From: Flagellimonas hymeniacidonis
GTDB taxonomy: Bacteria > Bacteroidota > Bacteroidia > Flavobacteriales > Flavobacteriaceae
Assembly: GCF_008040165.1 (NCBI RefSeq)
Contig: NZ_VRUR01000002.1
Location: 744,001-808,000, forward strand
Reading direction: 5' to 3'
DNA length: 64,000 bases
The notes under the pieces were generated by a model. That model was given only the letters and a program-made list of their open reading frames with translations. It ran no database searches and was not told the origin of the DNA. Positions 51,720 through 60,850 of the stretch are shown here, in pieces (positions within the stretch are counted from its first letter, which is position 1; the number at the start of each line of letters is the position of its first letter). The position numbers were made by a program, and so were the translations under genes.

Positions 51720-52496
51720 CTATCGCCTGTTCAGTACTTTATATTCCTCATAGCAGCTTGAAACGGCATCCAATATCTGAAGGTCGTTGGCCGTATTGAT
51801 AAAGGATTTGGAATAACTGCAATTGTTAAGGATGTCTTCTATATCGACTTTTTCCAGCTGCAGCAATTCGGTAAGAGTTTCTCTATCGAACTTTGATGCC
51901 AATAAATTACGGATGTCCTCATCTTCTTTCATTTGACGGAGTTTACGCATTTGCTTGGGTTTTTTTCCAAAAAGATTTCGCAGAAGATCCGCTGGATTTA
52001 GAATTGCACCCAATACCTTGGTTACAGCACTTGGACTTTTACTTCCACCTTCATAACTTTTTTGAAGCCCCGAAATGCTGTACTGGTACGCTGTATTAAT
52101 GGGGAGGTTTTTTACATCAATCTCTAGATAGCCTGTTAGTTGGTAGGGCCTAACAATAACTTCTTCCAAGGCATAGGCTAGTTCCGTCAATGCAATTTCT
52201 GTCCCTTCAAATTTGAACATGTCATTGGTTACCCTAACTTTTTGAGACTTAAAACCCAAAAAAGAGAGGTACAGGGTATCGTTAACTGCAGCAGGGATGG
52301 TGAATTGACCTTTTTGGTCTGTTATGGTACCCACGACCTTGTTAAGGTTAATAACATGCACACTTTCCATTGAGAAACTGGTCTGCGCATTGATAACGGT
52401 AGCTTTTAACTCCCCTTCAACTATCGTATCGCTCTCATTTTGAGCAAAACAAAAAAATGAAATGAAGAAAAATAATGTAAGTAGAATTCTTTTCAT
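51720..52496 (-). CDS. Carboxypeptidase-regulatory-like exported protein
   Basis: A 258-residue exported protein with signal peptide ending FCFAQ. The first ~90 residues (ELKATVINAQTSFSMESVHVINLNKVVGTITDQKGQFTIPAAVNDTLYLSFLGFKSQKVRV) are the CarboxypepD-reg-like domain found at the N-terminus of SusC proteins, here without a barrel. The C-terminal part (LRNLFGKKPKQMRKLRQMKEDEDIRNLLASKFDRETLTELL) is a charged helical region. Function unknown. Confidence 0.85.
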   Translation of the reverse strand: MKRILLTLFFFISFFCFAQNESDTIVEGELKATVINAQTSFSMESVHVINLNKVVGTITDQKGQFTIPAAVNDTLYLSFLGFKSQKVRVTNDMFKFEGTEIALTELAYALEEVIVRPYQLTGYLEIDVKNLPINTAYQYSISGLQKSYEGGSKSPSAVTKVLGAILNPADLLRNLFGKKPKQMRKLRQMKEDEDIRNLLASKFDRETLTELLQLEKVDIEDILNNCSYSKSFINTANDLQILDAVSSCYEEYKVLNRR

Positions 52497-52571
52497 GCAA
52501 TCTTTGTAGTCATAAAAGTACTAAACAAACAAAAATAAACACGAGTCTACCATCATTTAATATAGAATTAA

Positions 52572-54356
52572 CTAATAGAACCCTGGACGTTTTTTACCAC
52601 TTCTTTTGCTGGAGTTCCCTTTTCTACCTCCTTTAAAAGATTTGTTGTCGCCTCCTTTTCGGTAACCACCGTCTCCTCCTTTTCTATGGCCTCGTTTTCT
52701 ATCACGTTTTCTTCCTCCACCTTTTCCAGATCCACCAGGGTTTTTAGAAACCTCTACATTAATAAAACGCCCATCCACTTTAAATTCAGTAAAGGTCTGA
52801 AGTACTAGTTCCGTATGCTGAGCGTCTGTATTAAAGAATGAAAAACTGTCTTTGGTATCAACATTAAAGACATCTTCTTTTTCAAGATTCAGGGTATCTC
52901 TTAGGAAATCTTTAAGCGACATCCAGTCGTAACCATCGCGTTCTCCTACGTTGATAAAGTATCGCACAGAGCCACTTGAGGGACCACTTCCTTTGGAACC
53001 TTCACCTCTCTCACCTCTTTCTCTACCACCTTCAGCAGAGTTTAGGTCTCTTGTTTTGCTGTAATAATTGTAAAAACGAGTAAATTCTACGGAAATAATT
53101 TTTTTAACCAGTTCTTCGCGATCAACACCTTCTAAAACATCATTAATGGCTGGAAGGTAATTGTCTATCTCTGGATTTATTTCAGTTTCCTTAATTCTGT
53201 TGGCCAAATGGTATAACTGTATTTCACAGATTTCGATACCCGTTGGAATTTTCTTTGATAGAAAAGACTGTTGTATTTTGCTCTCGATGGATTTAATTTT
53301 TCGCAACTCGGAACGGGTTACAATTACCATTGAAATCCCAGATTTTCCTGCTCGGCCCGTACGTCCACTTCTGTGGGTATAGGTTTCAATCTCATCAGGA
53401 AGTTGGTAGTTGATTACGTGGGTGATGTCATCCACATCAATTCCTCTAGCTGCAACATCAGTTGCAACAAGCATCTGCACTTGTTTTTTACGGAAGGAAT
53501 TCATGACTAAATCCCTTTGATTTTGACTTAGGTCGCCATGCAAGGCTCCCGCATTGTAACCATCTTCAATAAGCTTTTCAGCTACTTTTTGTGTATCTCT
53601 TTTTGTTCTGCAGAATATTACAGAGAAAATACCAGGATTAGCATCAGCCAAACGCTTAAGTGCAGGATAACGGTCACGTCCACTTACTTGATAGTATTCA
53701 TGCTGTACTGTTGAAGTTCCTGCATTTTTAGTCCCAATAGTAATTTCTTGGGGTTTGTGCATGAATTTTTTGGCGATTACCGATACTTCTTTTGGCATGG
53801 TTGCAGAAAACAACCACGTGAGCTTTTCTTTTGGTGTGTTGGATAAAATATCCTTAATGTCTTCAAAGAAGCCCATGTTCAGCATTTCATCCGCTTCATC
53901 AAGCACGCAATAATCGATTTTTGAAATGTCAACCATTTTGCGACCGATCATATCCTTCATCCTTCCAGGAGTAGCAACAATAATCTGAGCTCCGCGTTTT
54001 ATTTGCCTTGCCTGATCAGATATGCTTGCTCCACCGTAAATGGCTACCGTACTAAGGCCTTTAACGTATTTGGAATACAGTTTAAGCTCGTTGGTAATTT
54101 GCAAGCAAAGCTCACGAGTAGGGGAAAGGATAAGACCTTGAGTGGTTCTACTTTCAGATTGTATTTTTTGAATCATGGGAAAACCAAAAGCTGCGGTTTT
54201 TCCAGTTCCTGTTTGAGCTAGGGCGACCAAATCGGTTTCCTGCTCCAATAAAATAGGGATTGCTTTTTCTTGTACTTCTGATGGAGTCTCAAATCCAAGA
54301 TCGGAAATAGCATCCAATAGGGGTTTGTCCAACCCCAGACTTTCAAATTTTGTCAT
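52572..54356 (-). CDS. DEAD-box RNA helicase with DbpA-like and basic C-terminal tail
   Basis: A 594-residue RNA helicase. Q-motif FESLGLDKPLLDAISDLGFETPSEVQ; motif I AQTGTGKTAA; Ia PTREL; II VLDEADEML; III SATMP; VI HRSGRTGRAGKSG. A DbpA-like RNA-binding domain follows (SVRYFINVGERDGYDWMSLKDFLRDTLNLE) and the last ~60 residues are Gly/Lys/Arg-rich repeats. This is the CsdA/DeaD group that remodels structured RNA, often in the cold. The ATG at 54356 was chosen; the in-frame extension to 54545 overlaps rdgB. Confidence 0.93.
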   Translation of the reverse strand: MTKFESLGLDKPLLDAISDLGFETPSEVQEKAIPILLEQETDLVALAQTGTGKTAAFGFPMIQKIQSESRTTQGLILSPTRELCLQITNELKLYSKYVKGLSTVAIYGGASISDQARQIKRGAQIIVATPGRMKDMIGRKMVDISKIDYCVLDEADEMLNMGFFEDIKDILSNTPKEKLTWLFSATMPKEVSVIAKKFMHKPQEITIGTKNAGTSTVQHEYYQVSGRDRYPALKRLADANPGIFSVIFCRTKRDTQKVAEKLIEDGYNAGALHGDLSQNQRDLVMNSFRKKQVQMLVATDVAARGIDVDDITHVINYQLPDEIETYTHRSGRTGRAGKSGISMVIVTRSELRKIKSIESKIQQSFLSKKIPTGIEICEIQLYHLANRIKETEINPEIDNYLPAINDVLEGVDREELVKKIISVEFTRFYNYYSKTRDLNSAEGGRERGERGEGSKGSGPSSGSVRYFINVGERDGYDWMSLKDFLRDTLNLEKEDVFNVDTKDSFSFFNTDAQHTELVLQTFTEFKVDGRFINVEVSKNPGGSGKGGGRKRDRKRGHRKGGDGGYRKGGDNKSFKGGRKGNSSKRSGKKRPGFY

Positions 54357-54476
54357 TTTTGGTATATACCTTAAATCGCAAATATGTTGTGTTGCATAGA
54401 GCGATTTTGTATTACCCACTGGAGCCCCTCGCAACACCATGCCCATACCGGCGGCGTTAATAAAGGCGCAAAGGTA
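54357..54476 (-). promoter_or_regulatory. Promoter and ~100-nt leader of the DEAD-box helicase
   Basis: On this strand TACCTTTG (54476-54469) fits the -7 consensus, leaving a leader of about 100 nt before the ATG. The leader is unusually GC-rich in its first part (GCCGCCGGTATGGGCATGG). It contains no terminator and could fold; cold-shock helicases often have long leaders, but no specific element can be named. Confidence 0.45.
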
Positions 54477-54498
54477 CACCAATTTGTTAAGTTGGTGA

Positions 54499-55080
54499 CT
54501 ATAAGTCCTGTTTTTTGAGAAATGCCACAAGCTTTTGCATGGCACGCCCTCTGTGACTTATAGCGTTTTTGATTTCTGAACTCAGTTCTCCGAAAGTTTT
54601 ATCATGCCCTTCGGGCTTAAAAATGGGGTCATACCCAAATCCGTTTGTTCCAAATTCTTGATGCGGAATGCTTCCGTTAACGATTCCTTCAAAAGTGTAA
54701 GCTTCTCCATTTAGATTCAAATGCATTACCGTCTTAAAATATGCTGATCTATCCTGCTGATTTTTCAGTTCAACCAATAATTTGGCCATGTTGTCCTTGG
54801 CACTTTTTTGTTCTCCAGCATAGCGGGCTGAATATACCCCAGGTGCCCCCTTTAAAGCGTTAACCAATAATCCAGTATCGTCTGAGAAACAATCAAAACC
54901 ATAGTTTTGGGTAATATGGTCAGCTTTTATCTTGGCATTTTCTTCTAATGTTGCTCCTGTTTCTGGAATCTCTTCAAAACAACCAATATCATCTAAAGAC
55001 AGTAATTTGATCTTGGGTGGTAAAAGCTCCTGAACTTCTTTTAGTTTATATAGATTGTGCGTTGCAAAAACAAGTTTCAA
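54499..55080 (-). CDS. rdgB: Non-canonical purine NTP pyrophosphatase (RdgB/HAM1)
   Basis: Removes ITP/dITP and XTP from nucleotide pools. A 193-residue protein that begins KLVFATHNLYKLKEVQELLP after an initial TTG at 55080 (codon TTG AAA CTT). The family start matches here exactly, while the longer frame to 55161 adds unrelated residues. FSDDTGLLVNALKGAPGVYSARYAG, GTNGFGYDPIFKPEGHDKTFGEL and SHRGRAMQKL are the conserved motifs. Confidence 0.93.
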   Translation of the reverse strand: MKLVFATHNLYKLKEVQELLPPKIKLLSLDDIGCFEEIPETGATLEENAKIKADHITQNYGFDCFSDDTGLLVNALKGAPGVYSARYAGEQKSAKDNMAKLLVELKNQQDRSAYFKTVMHLNLNGEAYTFEGIVNGSIPHQEFGTNGFGYDPIFKPEGHDKTFGELSSEIKNAISHRGRAMQKLVAFLKKQDL

Positions 55081-55142
55081 GGTAGCGTATGATTCGTTAA
55101 AGGTTAAAAATAGTAATTTCGACCTAATAACTTTAGTATCAT

Positions 55143-55595
55143 ATGAAGTTGAAATTACCACCTCCCTTGGTCATGGCAGGTTTTGGAGTACTAATGTACC
55201 TTCTAGACAGGTTCTTACCTTTTGGGGACTTTGACTTTTTTGGAAGAAGTGAGCTTGCTTTGTTTCTGTTTGGAACCGCATTTTTGGTTATGCTCTTGGC
55301 CATTGTCCAGTTTTTACGTGCAAAAACCACAACTGACCCTATAAATTTGAATAAAACAAGCAGTTTGGTCACAACGGGTATTTTTAAATTTACGCGCAAC
55401 CCAATGTATTTGGGAATGCTATTGTTGTTATTAGGGTTTGGTTTAAAGCTTGGCAATGCATTCAATACGCTATTGGCCGTGGGATTTGTTTATTTTATGA
55501 ATCATTTTCAAATTAAAAATGAGGAAAAAGCTCTAAATGCAAAGTTTGGGAAGGAATATAGTTTTTATTGCAAAATGACCAGACGTTGGTTTTAA
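55143..55595 (+). CDS. Isoprenylcysteine-carboxyl-methyltransferase-like membrane protein
   Basis: A 150-residue membrane protein with about four helices. The ICMT/PEMT signature is FKFTRNPMYLGMLLLLLGFGLKLGN with the catalytic-site RNPMY, and the C-terminus is EEKALNAKFGKEYSFYCKMTRRWF. It is a SAM-dependent methyltransferase of the type that modifies lipids or small hydrophobic thiols; the substrate is unknown. It is followed, 11 bp on, by a secreted hydrolase gene. Confidence 0.88.
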   Translation: MKLKLPPPLVMAGFGVLMYLLDRFLPFGDFDFFGRSELALFLFGTAFLVMLLAIVQFLRAKTTTDPINLNKTSSLVTTGIFKFTRNPMYLGMLLLLLGFGLKLGNAFNTLLAVGFVYFMNHFQIKNEEKALNAKFGKEYSFYCKMTRRWF

Positions 55596-55606
55596 ATCAG
55601 AAAATT

Positions 55607-56386
55607 TTGAAGAAGTATTATTTCATATGGTTTTTGTTTTTTGGGTTGGGATTACAAGCACAAACCCAGTTTTTTTCTTCATTTGATGGTACTCAAGTTG
55701 CGTATAGTGATGAAGGTAGTGGAAAGGCCGTTATACTTGTTCATGGATTTATCAATACCGGAGGTATGTGGGAAAGATCCATTTTAAAAAAGCAACTTTT
55801 AGAATCGGGTTATCGCGTGATTGTCCCAGATTTAAGGGGCAATGGACAATCTGACCAATCGGAAAATCCGGAGGCATACAAAGATGACGCTGAAGTAAAA
55901 GACTTGGACCATTTTATAAACCATCTGAATTTGGAGGAATTGGACGTGATTGGATATTCCAGGGGCAGCATTGTGTTGGCCAAATTTTTGGTGAATGAAA
56001 AGCGCATAAAACGTGCTGTATTAGGTGGTATGGGGGTTGATTTCACAAATCCAGAATGGGACAGAAGAATTCTTTTTATGAATGCTTTTGATGGAAAAAT
56101 AACTGAGGAAACAAAAGGAGCCGTAGATTATGCAACCTCCATAGGAGCTAACCTTAAAATTCTTCATTTGCTTCAAAAGTACCAACCAGTAACAAGTCTA
56201 GAAGAACTAAAGGAAATTTCTGCTGAGGTGCTCATAATTGCCGGAGACCAGGATTTGGATAATGGAAATCCCGAGGCACTCAAAAATGAGATTCCGAATA
56301 GCCAATTGCGTATTGTACCTGGAGATCATAATGGTACGTATAAAACAATACAGTTTTCAAATGAAATAATTCAATTTTTGGACTAA
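55607..56386 (+). CDS. Exported alpha/beta hydrolase
   Basis: A 259-residue hydrolase. The best start is TTG at 55607, which gives a signal peptide (KKYYFIWFLFFGLGLQAQ) directly before the mature QTQFFSSFDGTQVAYSDEGSGKAVILVHGF. The nucleophile is in GYSRGS (Ser near residue 100), acid in AGDQDLDNGNPE and His in PGDHNGT. An upstream TTG at 55568 would overlap the methyltransferase gene. Substrate unknown. Confidence 0.85.
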   Translation: MKKYYFIWFLFFGLGLQAQTQFFSSFDGTQVAYSDEGSGKAVILVHGFINTGGMWERSILKKQLLESGYRVIVPDLRGNGQSDQSENPEAYKDDAEVKDLDHFINHLNLEELDVIGYSRGSIVLAKFLVNEKRIKRAVLGGMGVDFTNPEWDRRILFMNAFDGKITEETKGAVDYATSIGANLKILHLLQKYQPVTSLEELKEISAEVLIIAGDQDLDNGNPEALKNEIPNSQLRIVPGDHNGTYKTIQFSNEIIQFLD

Positions 56387-56516
56387 AAATCAACATTTTG
56401 GAACATTTTTATCCAGATTTTTGATATATCCATATTTGTAAACTGTTTTTGATAACTTCCAAATTCAGGGATAGAATTAATGTTTATTTTTAAACCCTAA
56501 TTTTTTGGAGAAATTC

Positions 56517-58409
56517 ATGGTAGAAGTGGGACGCAAGTACGTTTTTGATTTTGATAGTACCCTAACCAGGGTAGAAGCATTGGATGTTTTGGCAGAGATG
56601 ACCCTTCAGGGAAAATCAAACAAGGAAGAAGTAATACAGGAGATTCAGCATATCACTAATCTTGGAATTGATGGCGATATTTCTTTTACAGAATCCTTGG
56701 AACGCAGAATACAACTTTTAAATGCTCATAAGAACGATTTGGAAGGTTTGGTAGAGGAGCTGCGCCAGAAAATTTCAAAATCCATTGCATCCAACAAAGA
56801 GTTCTTTGAAAAATTTTCGGATGATATCTATGTGATTTCATGTGGTTTTAAAGAGTTTATTGATCCTATTGTTGAAGAATATAACATCCCATCCGATAGG
56901 GTATATGCCAATACGTTCAAGTGTGATGATGAGGGAAATATCATAGGATTTGATGAGACCAATGTCTTGGCTTCCCACAATGGAAAGATAGAATGTCTTA
57001 AAAATTTGGATTTAGATGGGGAGGTTCAAGTTATTGGCGATGGCTATAGCGATTATGTAATGCGTGAGGCAGGGATTGCAGATAAGTTTTTCGCATACAC
57101 AGAAAATGTACATCGTGAAAAAGCTGCTAACAACGCGGATCATGTAACCCCTAACTTGGATGAGTTTCTTTTTGTGAACGATTTGCCCAGAAACATATCG
57201 TACCCTAAAAACAGGATTAAAATCTTGCTTTTAGAGAATGTGCATCCAGATGCCTTTGAAAATCTATCAGAAGATGGTTTCTCCGTAGAATTGGTCAAAC
57301 ATAGCCTACCAGAAGAGGAACTTATTGAAAAAATCAAAGGAGTTCATGTGTTGGGAATTAGGTCTAAAACCCAGGTTACCCAAAAAGTATTGGATGCCGC
57401 TAACAAATTGTTGGTAGTGGGAGCCTTTTGCATAGGTACTACGCAAATAGATTTGGAATACAGCAAAAAGAAAGGCGTAGTAGTTTTCAATGCGCCTTAT
57501 AGCAATACCAGATCGGTTGTGGAACTGGCCATTGGACAAATCATTATGCTTATGCGTAATGTTTTTACCAGAAGTATGGAAATCCACAAAGGCAAATGGA
57601 ACAAAACAGCTGCAAACTCTAGAGAAGTAAGAGGAAAAAACCTTGGTATAATAGGATATGGAAATATAGGGAAGCAGCTATCCGTTTTGGCAGAGGCCAT
57701 TGGTATGCGAGTTTATTATTATGATGTTGCAGATAAATTAGCCTTGGGGAACGCCACTAAATGTAATACCCTTGAAGATTTACTTTCTGTTTCTGATGTT
57801 GTCACCCTTCATATTGATGATAACAAAGCCAATAAGGATTTTATAGGAGAGCGAGAAATCAACCAAATGCGGGATGGGGCATTGTTTATAAATCTTTCAA
57901 GAGGTTTTGTGGTTGATATCGATGCACTCGCATCAGCATTAAAAAGTGGAAAGTTGGCAGGAGCCGCAGTGGATGTTTATCCTGAAGAACCTAGAAGTAA
58001 TGGAAGTTTTGGTACAGCACTGCAAGGATTGCCAAACGTTATTCTTACTCCGCATGTGGGGGGAAGCACGGAGGAAGCTCAACGTGATATAGCCGATTTT
58101 GTTCCCAATAAGATAATGGATTACGTAAACTCTGGTAATTCAGTGGATGCGGTCAATTTCCCCAATATTAGATTGCCCAAGCAGACGAATGCGCATCGTT
58201 TTCTTCATATTCATAAGAATGTTCCCGGAATTATGGCAAAAATCAATGAGGTATTGGCCAAATATGAGATGAATATTACAGGACAATATCTTTCCACAGA
58301 TAGCGAGGTTGGTTATGTAATAACCGATTTGGATAAGGAGTATAATAAGGAGGTGATGAAAGCACTTAAGAATGTGGAGAACACCATAAAGTTCAGGGTG
58401 CTATATTAA
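56517..58409 (+). CDS. serA: Fused phosphoserine phosphatase and D-3-phosphoglycerate dehydrogenase
   Basis: A 630-residue two-enzyme protein of serine synthesis. Residues 1-205 are a HAD phosphatase of the SerB type: DFDSTLT (nucleophile D11), ISCGF and GDGYSDYVM. About 225-540 is a 3-phosphoglycerate dehydrogenase: IIGYGNIGKQL, NLSRGFVVD (catalytic Arg), DVYPEEPR (Glu) and TPHVGGSTEEAQ (His). The last ~75 residues are an ACT domain (HIHKNVPGIMAKINEVLAKYEMNITGQYLST). The ATG at 56517 follows an in-frame TTG at 56505; the ATG was preferred. Confidence 0.94.
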   Translation: MVEVGRKYVFDFDSTLTRVEALDVLAEMTLQGKSNKEEVIQEIQHITNLGIDGDISFTESLERRIQLLNAHKNDLEGLVEELRQKISKSIASNKEFFEKFSDDIYVISCGFKEFIDPIVEEYNIPSDRVYANTFKCDDEGNIIGFDETNVLASHNGKIECLKNLDLDGEVQVIGDGYSDYVMREAGIADKFFAYTENVHREKAANNADHVTPNLDEFLFVNDLPRNISYPKNRIKILLLENVHPDAFENLSEDGFSVELVKHSLPEEELIEKIKGVHVLGIRSKTQVTQKVLDAANKLLVVGAFCIGTTQIDLEYSKKKGVVVFNAPYSNTRSVVELAIGQIIMLMRNVFTRSMEIHKGKWNKTAANSREVRGKNLGIIGYGNIGKQLSVLAEAIGMRVYYYDVADKLALGNATKCNTLEDLLSVSDVVTLHIDDNKANKDFIGEREINQMRDGALFINLSRGFVVDIDALASALKSGKLAGAAVDVYPEEPRSNGSFGTALQGLPNVILTPHVGGSTEEAQRDIADFVPNKIMDYVNSGNSVDAVNFPNIRLPKQTNAHRFLHIHKNVPGIMAKINEVLAKYEMNITGQYLSTDSEVGYVITDLDKEYNKEVMKALKNVENTIKFRVLY

Positions 58410-58534
58410 TTCTTCTTTAGAATCCTTTTTACTTCGTTTCACCCTATCAAATAACCGTTTCACAACATTTTCCAATGCAGCCGTTTTATTTAAGGTAAAT
58501 TGTAATCAAATTCTTACTAAAAATGATTACCTGA

Positions 58535-59458
58535 ATGAAGATTGGGAAGTTGCAACTATTTAAAAAAGGTTTTAGGGCGTATTATCTGTTGGTGATTTCC
58601 ATTGTGTTATTGACCATAACGATTCAATCCATGACCCAATATTCGTTAAATCAGCAAAGGTCAACCGCATTGATTGTAAACCTAGCAGGAAGACAGCGGA
58701 TGTTAAGCCAAAAGCTTCTTAATGAACTATATTCATGTAGATACCATAACTGTGATTATGCTGAAATGAAGTTGGCATTAACCAAGTTGTACCAAATGAA
58801 CAGGTTTTTGCAAGAAGGGAACATGGGCTTAAAATTAGAACCTTTGGATGACGAAGAAATTCTTAAGGAATTTAGAAGATTGGAGCCTCATTTGGAATGG
58901 ATGTATAGTGAATTGAAGGACTTTCAAAATTTTAAAAATGTTTCCTTTAACGATATAAGATATCGTGTAGATCGGTTTTTGGTAATTATGGATGGTATAG
59001 TTAATCAGTTTCAGAAAAAAGCTGAAAAAGATATTAAAACCATGATGATTATAGAATTGGAGCTTGCCATATTTTCAATAGTCATTATATTCTTTGAAAT
59101 CTTTTTCATAGTAAACCCTATTATCAATAGAATTGTGGATCAAAAAAAGAGATTGGCCGAGATTGCATGGCACCAATCCCATGTTTTTAATTCGCATATG
59201 AAAAACATTACGGATCTTCAATATGTATTGACCGTTGAAAAGAACCCCGAACGCAAAAACGAAATTTATGGATTTATAGGGGAAGAATTGAACCATTTGA
59301 AAATGGTATCCCAAAACATGGTTAAATCCTTAGAGGAAACAACAGAGGATCCCAAAGCACATCATTTGGTCATTAGAAAAGTTGAAGGATTTTTAGAAAA
59401 GTATAACCTTATGGGAGAAGAAAAAGAGCTTATTGATGATGATACGGCTCATTCTTAA
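58535..59458 (+). CDS. PilJ-type sensor protein with histidine-kinase dimerisation segment, no ATPase domain
   Basis: A 307-residue membrane protein. A TM helix at 16-36 leads into a periplasmic PilJ-type domain (LIVNLAGRQRMLSQKLLNEL, about 46-65) and a second TM at 170-193. The cytoplasmic part has IAWHQSHVFNSHMKNITDLQYVL (His216), a match to the IAWxQSHxxRxPL dimerisation/phosphoacceptor motif of Bacteroidota PAS kinases, but without the usual R-x-P. It then runs to the stop after one more helix with no N, G1 or G2 ATP-binding boxes. It may be a decoy, a phosphotransfer protein or a truncated kinase. Confidence 0.72.
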   Translation: MKIGKLQLFKKGFRAYYLLVISIVLLTITIQSMTQYSLNQQRSTALIVNLAGRQRMLSQKLLNELYSCRYHNCDYAEMKLALTKLYQMNRFLQEGNMGLKLEPLDDEEILKEFRRLEPHLEWMYSELKDFQNFKNVSFNDIRYRVDRFLVIMDGIVNQFQKKAEKDIKTMMIIELELAIFSIVIIFFEIFFIVNPIINRIVDQKKRLAEIAWHQSHVFNSHMKNITDLQYVLTVEKNPERKNEIYGFIGEELNHLKMVSQNMVKSLEETTEDPKAHHLVIRKVEGFLEKYNLMGEEKELIDDDTAHS

Positions 59459-59903
59459 GAATAGTAAACCCTCTGTATAACTGTTCTACAGCAAATAGTC
59501 GTACCATTTGATGCGAAAAAGTCATCTTTGACATGCTAAGTTTATCATTGCACTTTTGGTATACATCATCGCTAAAACCATAAGGACCTCCAATAACCAA
59601 AACTAACCTCTTAAGGCCACTGTTCATTTTTTTTTGTAAGAATTGCGAAAATTCCATTGATGAATAATGCTTTCCTTTTTCATCCAAAAGAACTAATGCA
59701 TCTCCTGGTTGTAGCTGAGCTAAAATCAATTCCCCCTCCTTCTGTTTTTGCTGTGCCTCTGAAAGATTTTTACTGTTTTTAATGTCAGGAAGAATGAGAA
59801 AATCAAATTTTATATAATGCTTTAAGCGCTTCTCGTAAATAGCTATGAGTTGGGATAGCTCTGTATTATCAGTCTTGCCAATGGCCAGTAGTGTAATTTG
59901 CAT
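59430..59903 (-). CDS. rlmH: 23S rRNA (pseudouridine1915-N3)-methyltransferase RlmH
   Basis: A 157-residue SPOUT methyltransferase. MQITLLAIGKT at the start and YIKFDFLILPDIKN are followed by the knot: LVLVIGGPYGFSDDVYQKCNDKLSMSKMTFSHQMVRLFAVEQLYRG, ending EPYHHQ with the conserved C-terminal tail. The ATG at 59903 gives the standard length; the open frame to 59939 is non-coding. It overlaps the end of the PilJ-type gene by 29 bp. Confidence 0.96.
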   Translation of the reverse strand: MQITLLAIGKTDNTELSQLIAIYEKRLKHYIKFDFLILPDIKNSKNLSEAQQKQKEGELILAQLQPGDALVLLDEKGKHYSSMEFSQFLQKKMNSGLKRLVLVIGGPYGFSDDVYQKCNDKLSMSKMTFSHQMVRLFAVEQLYRGFTILKNEPYHHQ

Positions 59904-59992
59904 AACCAAAATTAATTTTTTCAATCGAAACAAAGACAAATGTAAATTGATGGGAGTAATGTTTTTATTATTTTCGTTAAAACCCCATTTGA

Positions 59993-60850
59993 ATGATTAC
60001 CCAGGAGCAATTCCAAAAAGAGATACAGTTGATAATTAAAAATGCCATCCGGGAAGATGTTGGAGATGGTGACCACAGTTCTTTGGCCTGTATTCCTGAT
60101 TCAGCTGAGGGTAAAGCCAAATTGTTGGTAAAAGACCAAGGCATTATCGCAGGAGTGGAATTTGCGGAGCAAGTATTTAAATGCGTTGACCCAAATATGA
60201 AAGTGGAACGGTTACTTTCTGATGGCGATGAGGTAAAATACGGAGATATTGTATTTACGGTAGCGGGAGGTTCTCAAAGCATTCTAAAAGCAGAACGTTT
60301 GGTACTCAATGCAATGCAGCGAATGAGTGCCATCGCTACAAAGACAAAAAGTTTTGTGAGGCTACTAGAAGGTACCCAAACCAAAATCTTGGATACTAGA
60401 AAGACCACTCCGGGTATCAGAGCTTTAGAAAAATGGGCGGTAAAGATTGGGGGAGGGGAAAACCATAGATTTGCACTCTATGATATGATTATGCTGAAAG
60501 ACAATCACATCGATTTTGCAGGTGGCATCAAGAAAGCAATCCAAAAAACCCAACAATACCTGTTGGATACGGATAGGGATTTAAAAATTATTGTGGAAGC
60601 GCGTGATTTAGAAGAAGTGGAAAAAATTCTTGAAGCTGGAGGAACATATAGGATTCTCTTGGATAATTTTGATTATAAAACCACGAGAGAAGCGGTGCAG
60701 ATGATTGGAGACAAATGTCTTACAGAGTCTTCTGGAGGTATTAATGAAAACACCATTAGGGATTATGCCGAATGCGGTGTGGACTATATCTCTTCTGGAG
60801 CGTTGACCCATTCTGTGCACAATATGGATTTAAGCTTAAAAGCAATGTAA
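59993..60850 (+). CDS. nadC: Nicotinate-nucleotide pyrophosphorylase (carboxylating)
   Basis: Makes nicotinate mononucleotide from quinolinate and PRPP in NAD synthesis. A 285-residue protein: EDVGDGDHSSLACIP, ERLVLNAMQRMSAIATKT, LDTRKTTPGIRALEKWAVKIGGGENHRFALYDMIMLKDNH (PRPP and quinolinate sites) and LTESSGGINENTIRDYAECGVDYISSGALTHS. Its TAA overlaps the ATG of the next gene. Confidence 0.97.
   Translation: MITQEQFQKEIQLIIKNAIREDVGDGDHSSLACIPDSAEGKAKLLVKDQGIIAGVEFAEQVFKCVDPNMKVERLLSDGDEVKYGDIVFTVAGGSQSILKAERLVLNAMQRMSAIATKTKSFVRLLEGTQTKILDTRKTTPGIRALEKWAVKIGGGENHRFALYDMIMLKDNHIDFAGGIKKAIQKTQQYLLDTDRDLKIIVEARDLEEVEKILEAGGTYRILLDNFDYKTTREAVQMIGDKCLTESSGGINENTIRDYAECGVDYISSGALTHSVHNMDLSLKAM

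Noticed and set aside
49936..52496. GH13 lipoprotein plus a carboxypeptidase-regulatory-like protein as a polysaccharide utilisation locus
   Set aside because: There is no SusC barrel or SusD gene in the window, and the second protein lacks the TonB-receptor domains.
58410..58515. A minus-strand open stretch that reads like a basic protein tail (ENVVKRLFDRVKRSKKDSKEE) after serA
   Set aside because: It is only 33 codons, has no ATG and a stop just upstream. I cannot separate a gene remnant from chance.
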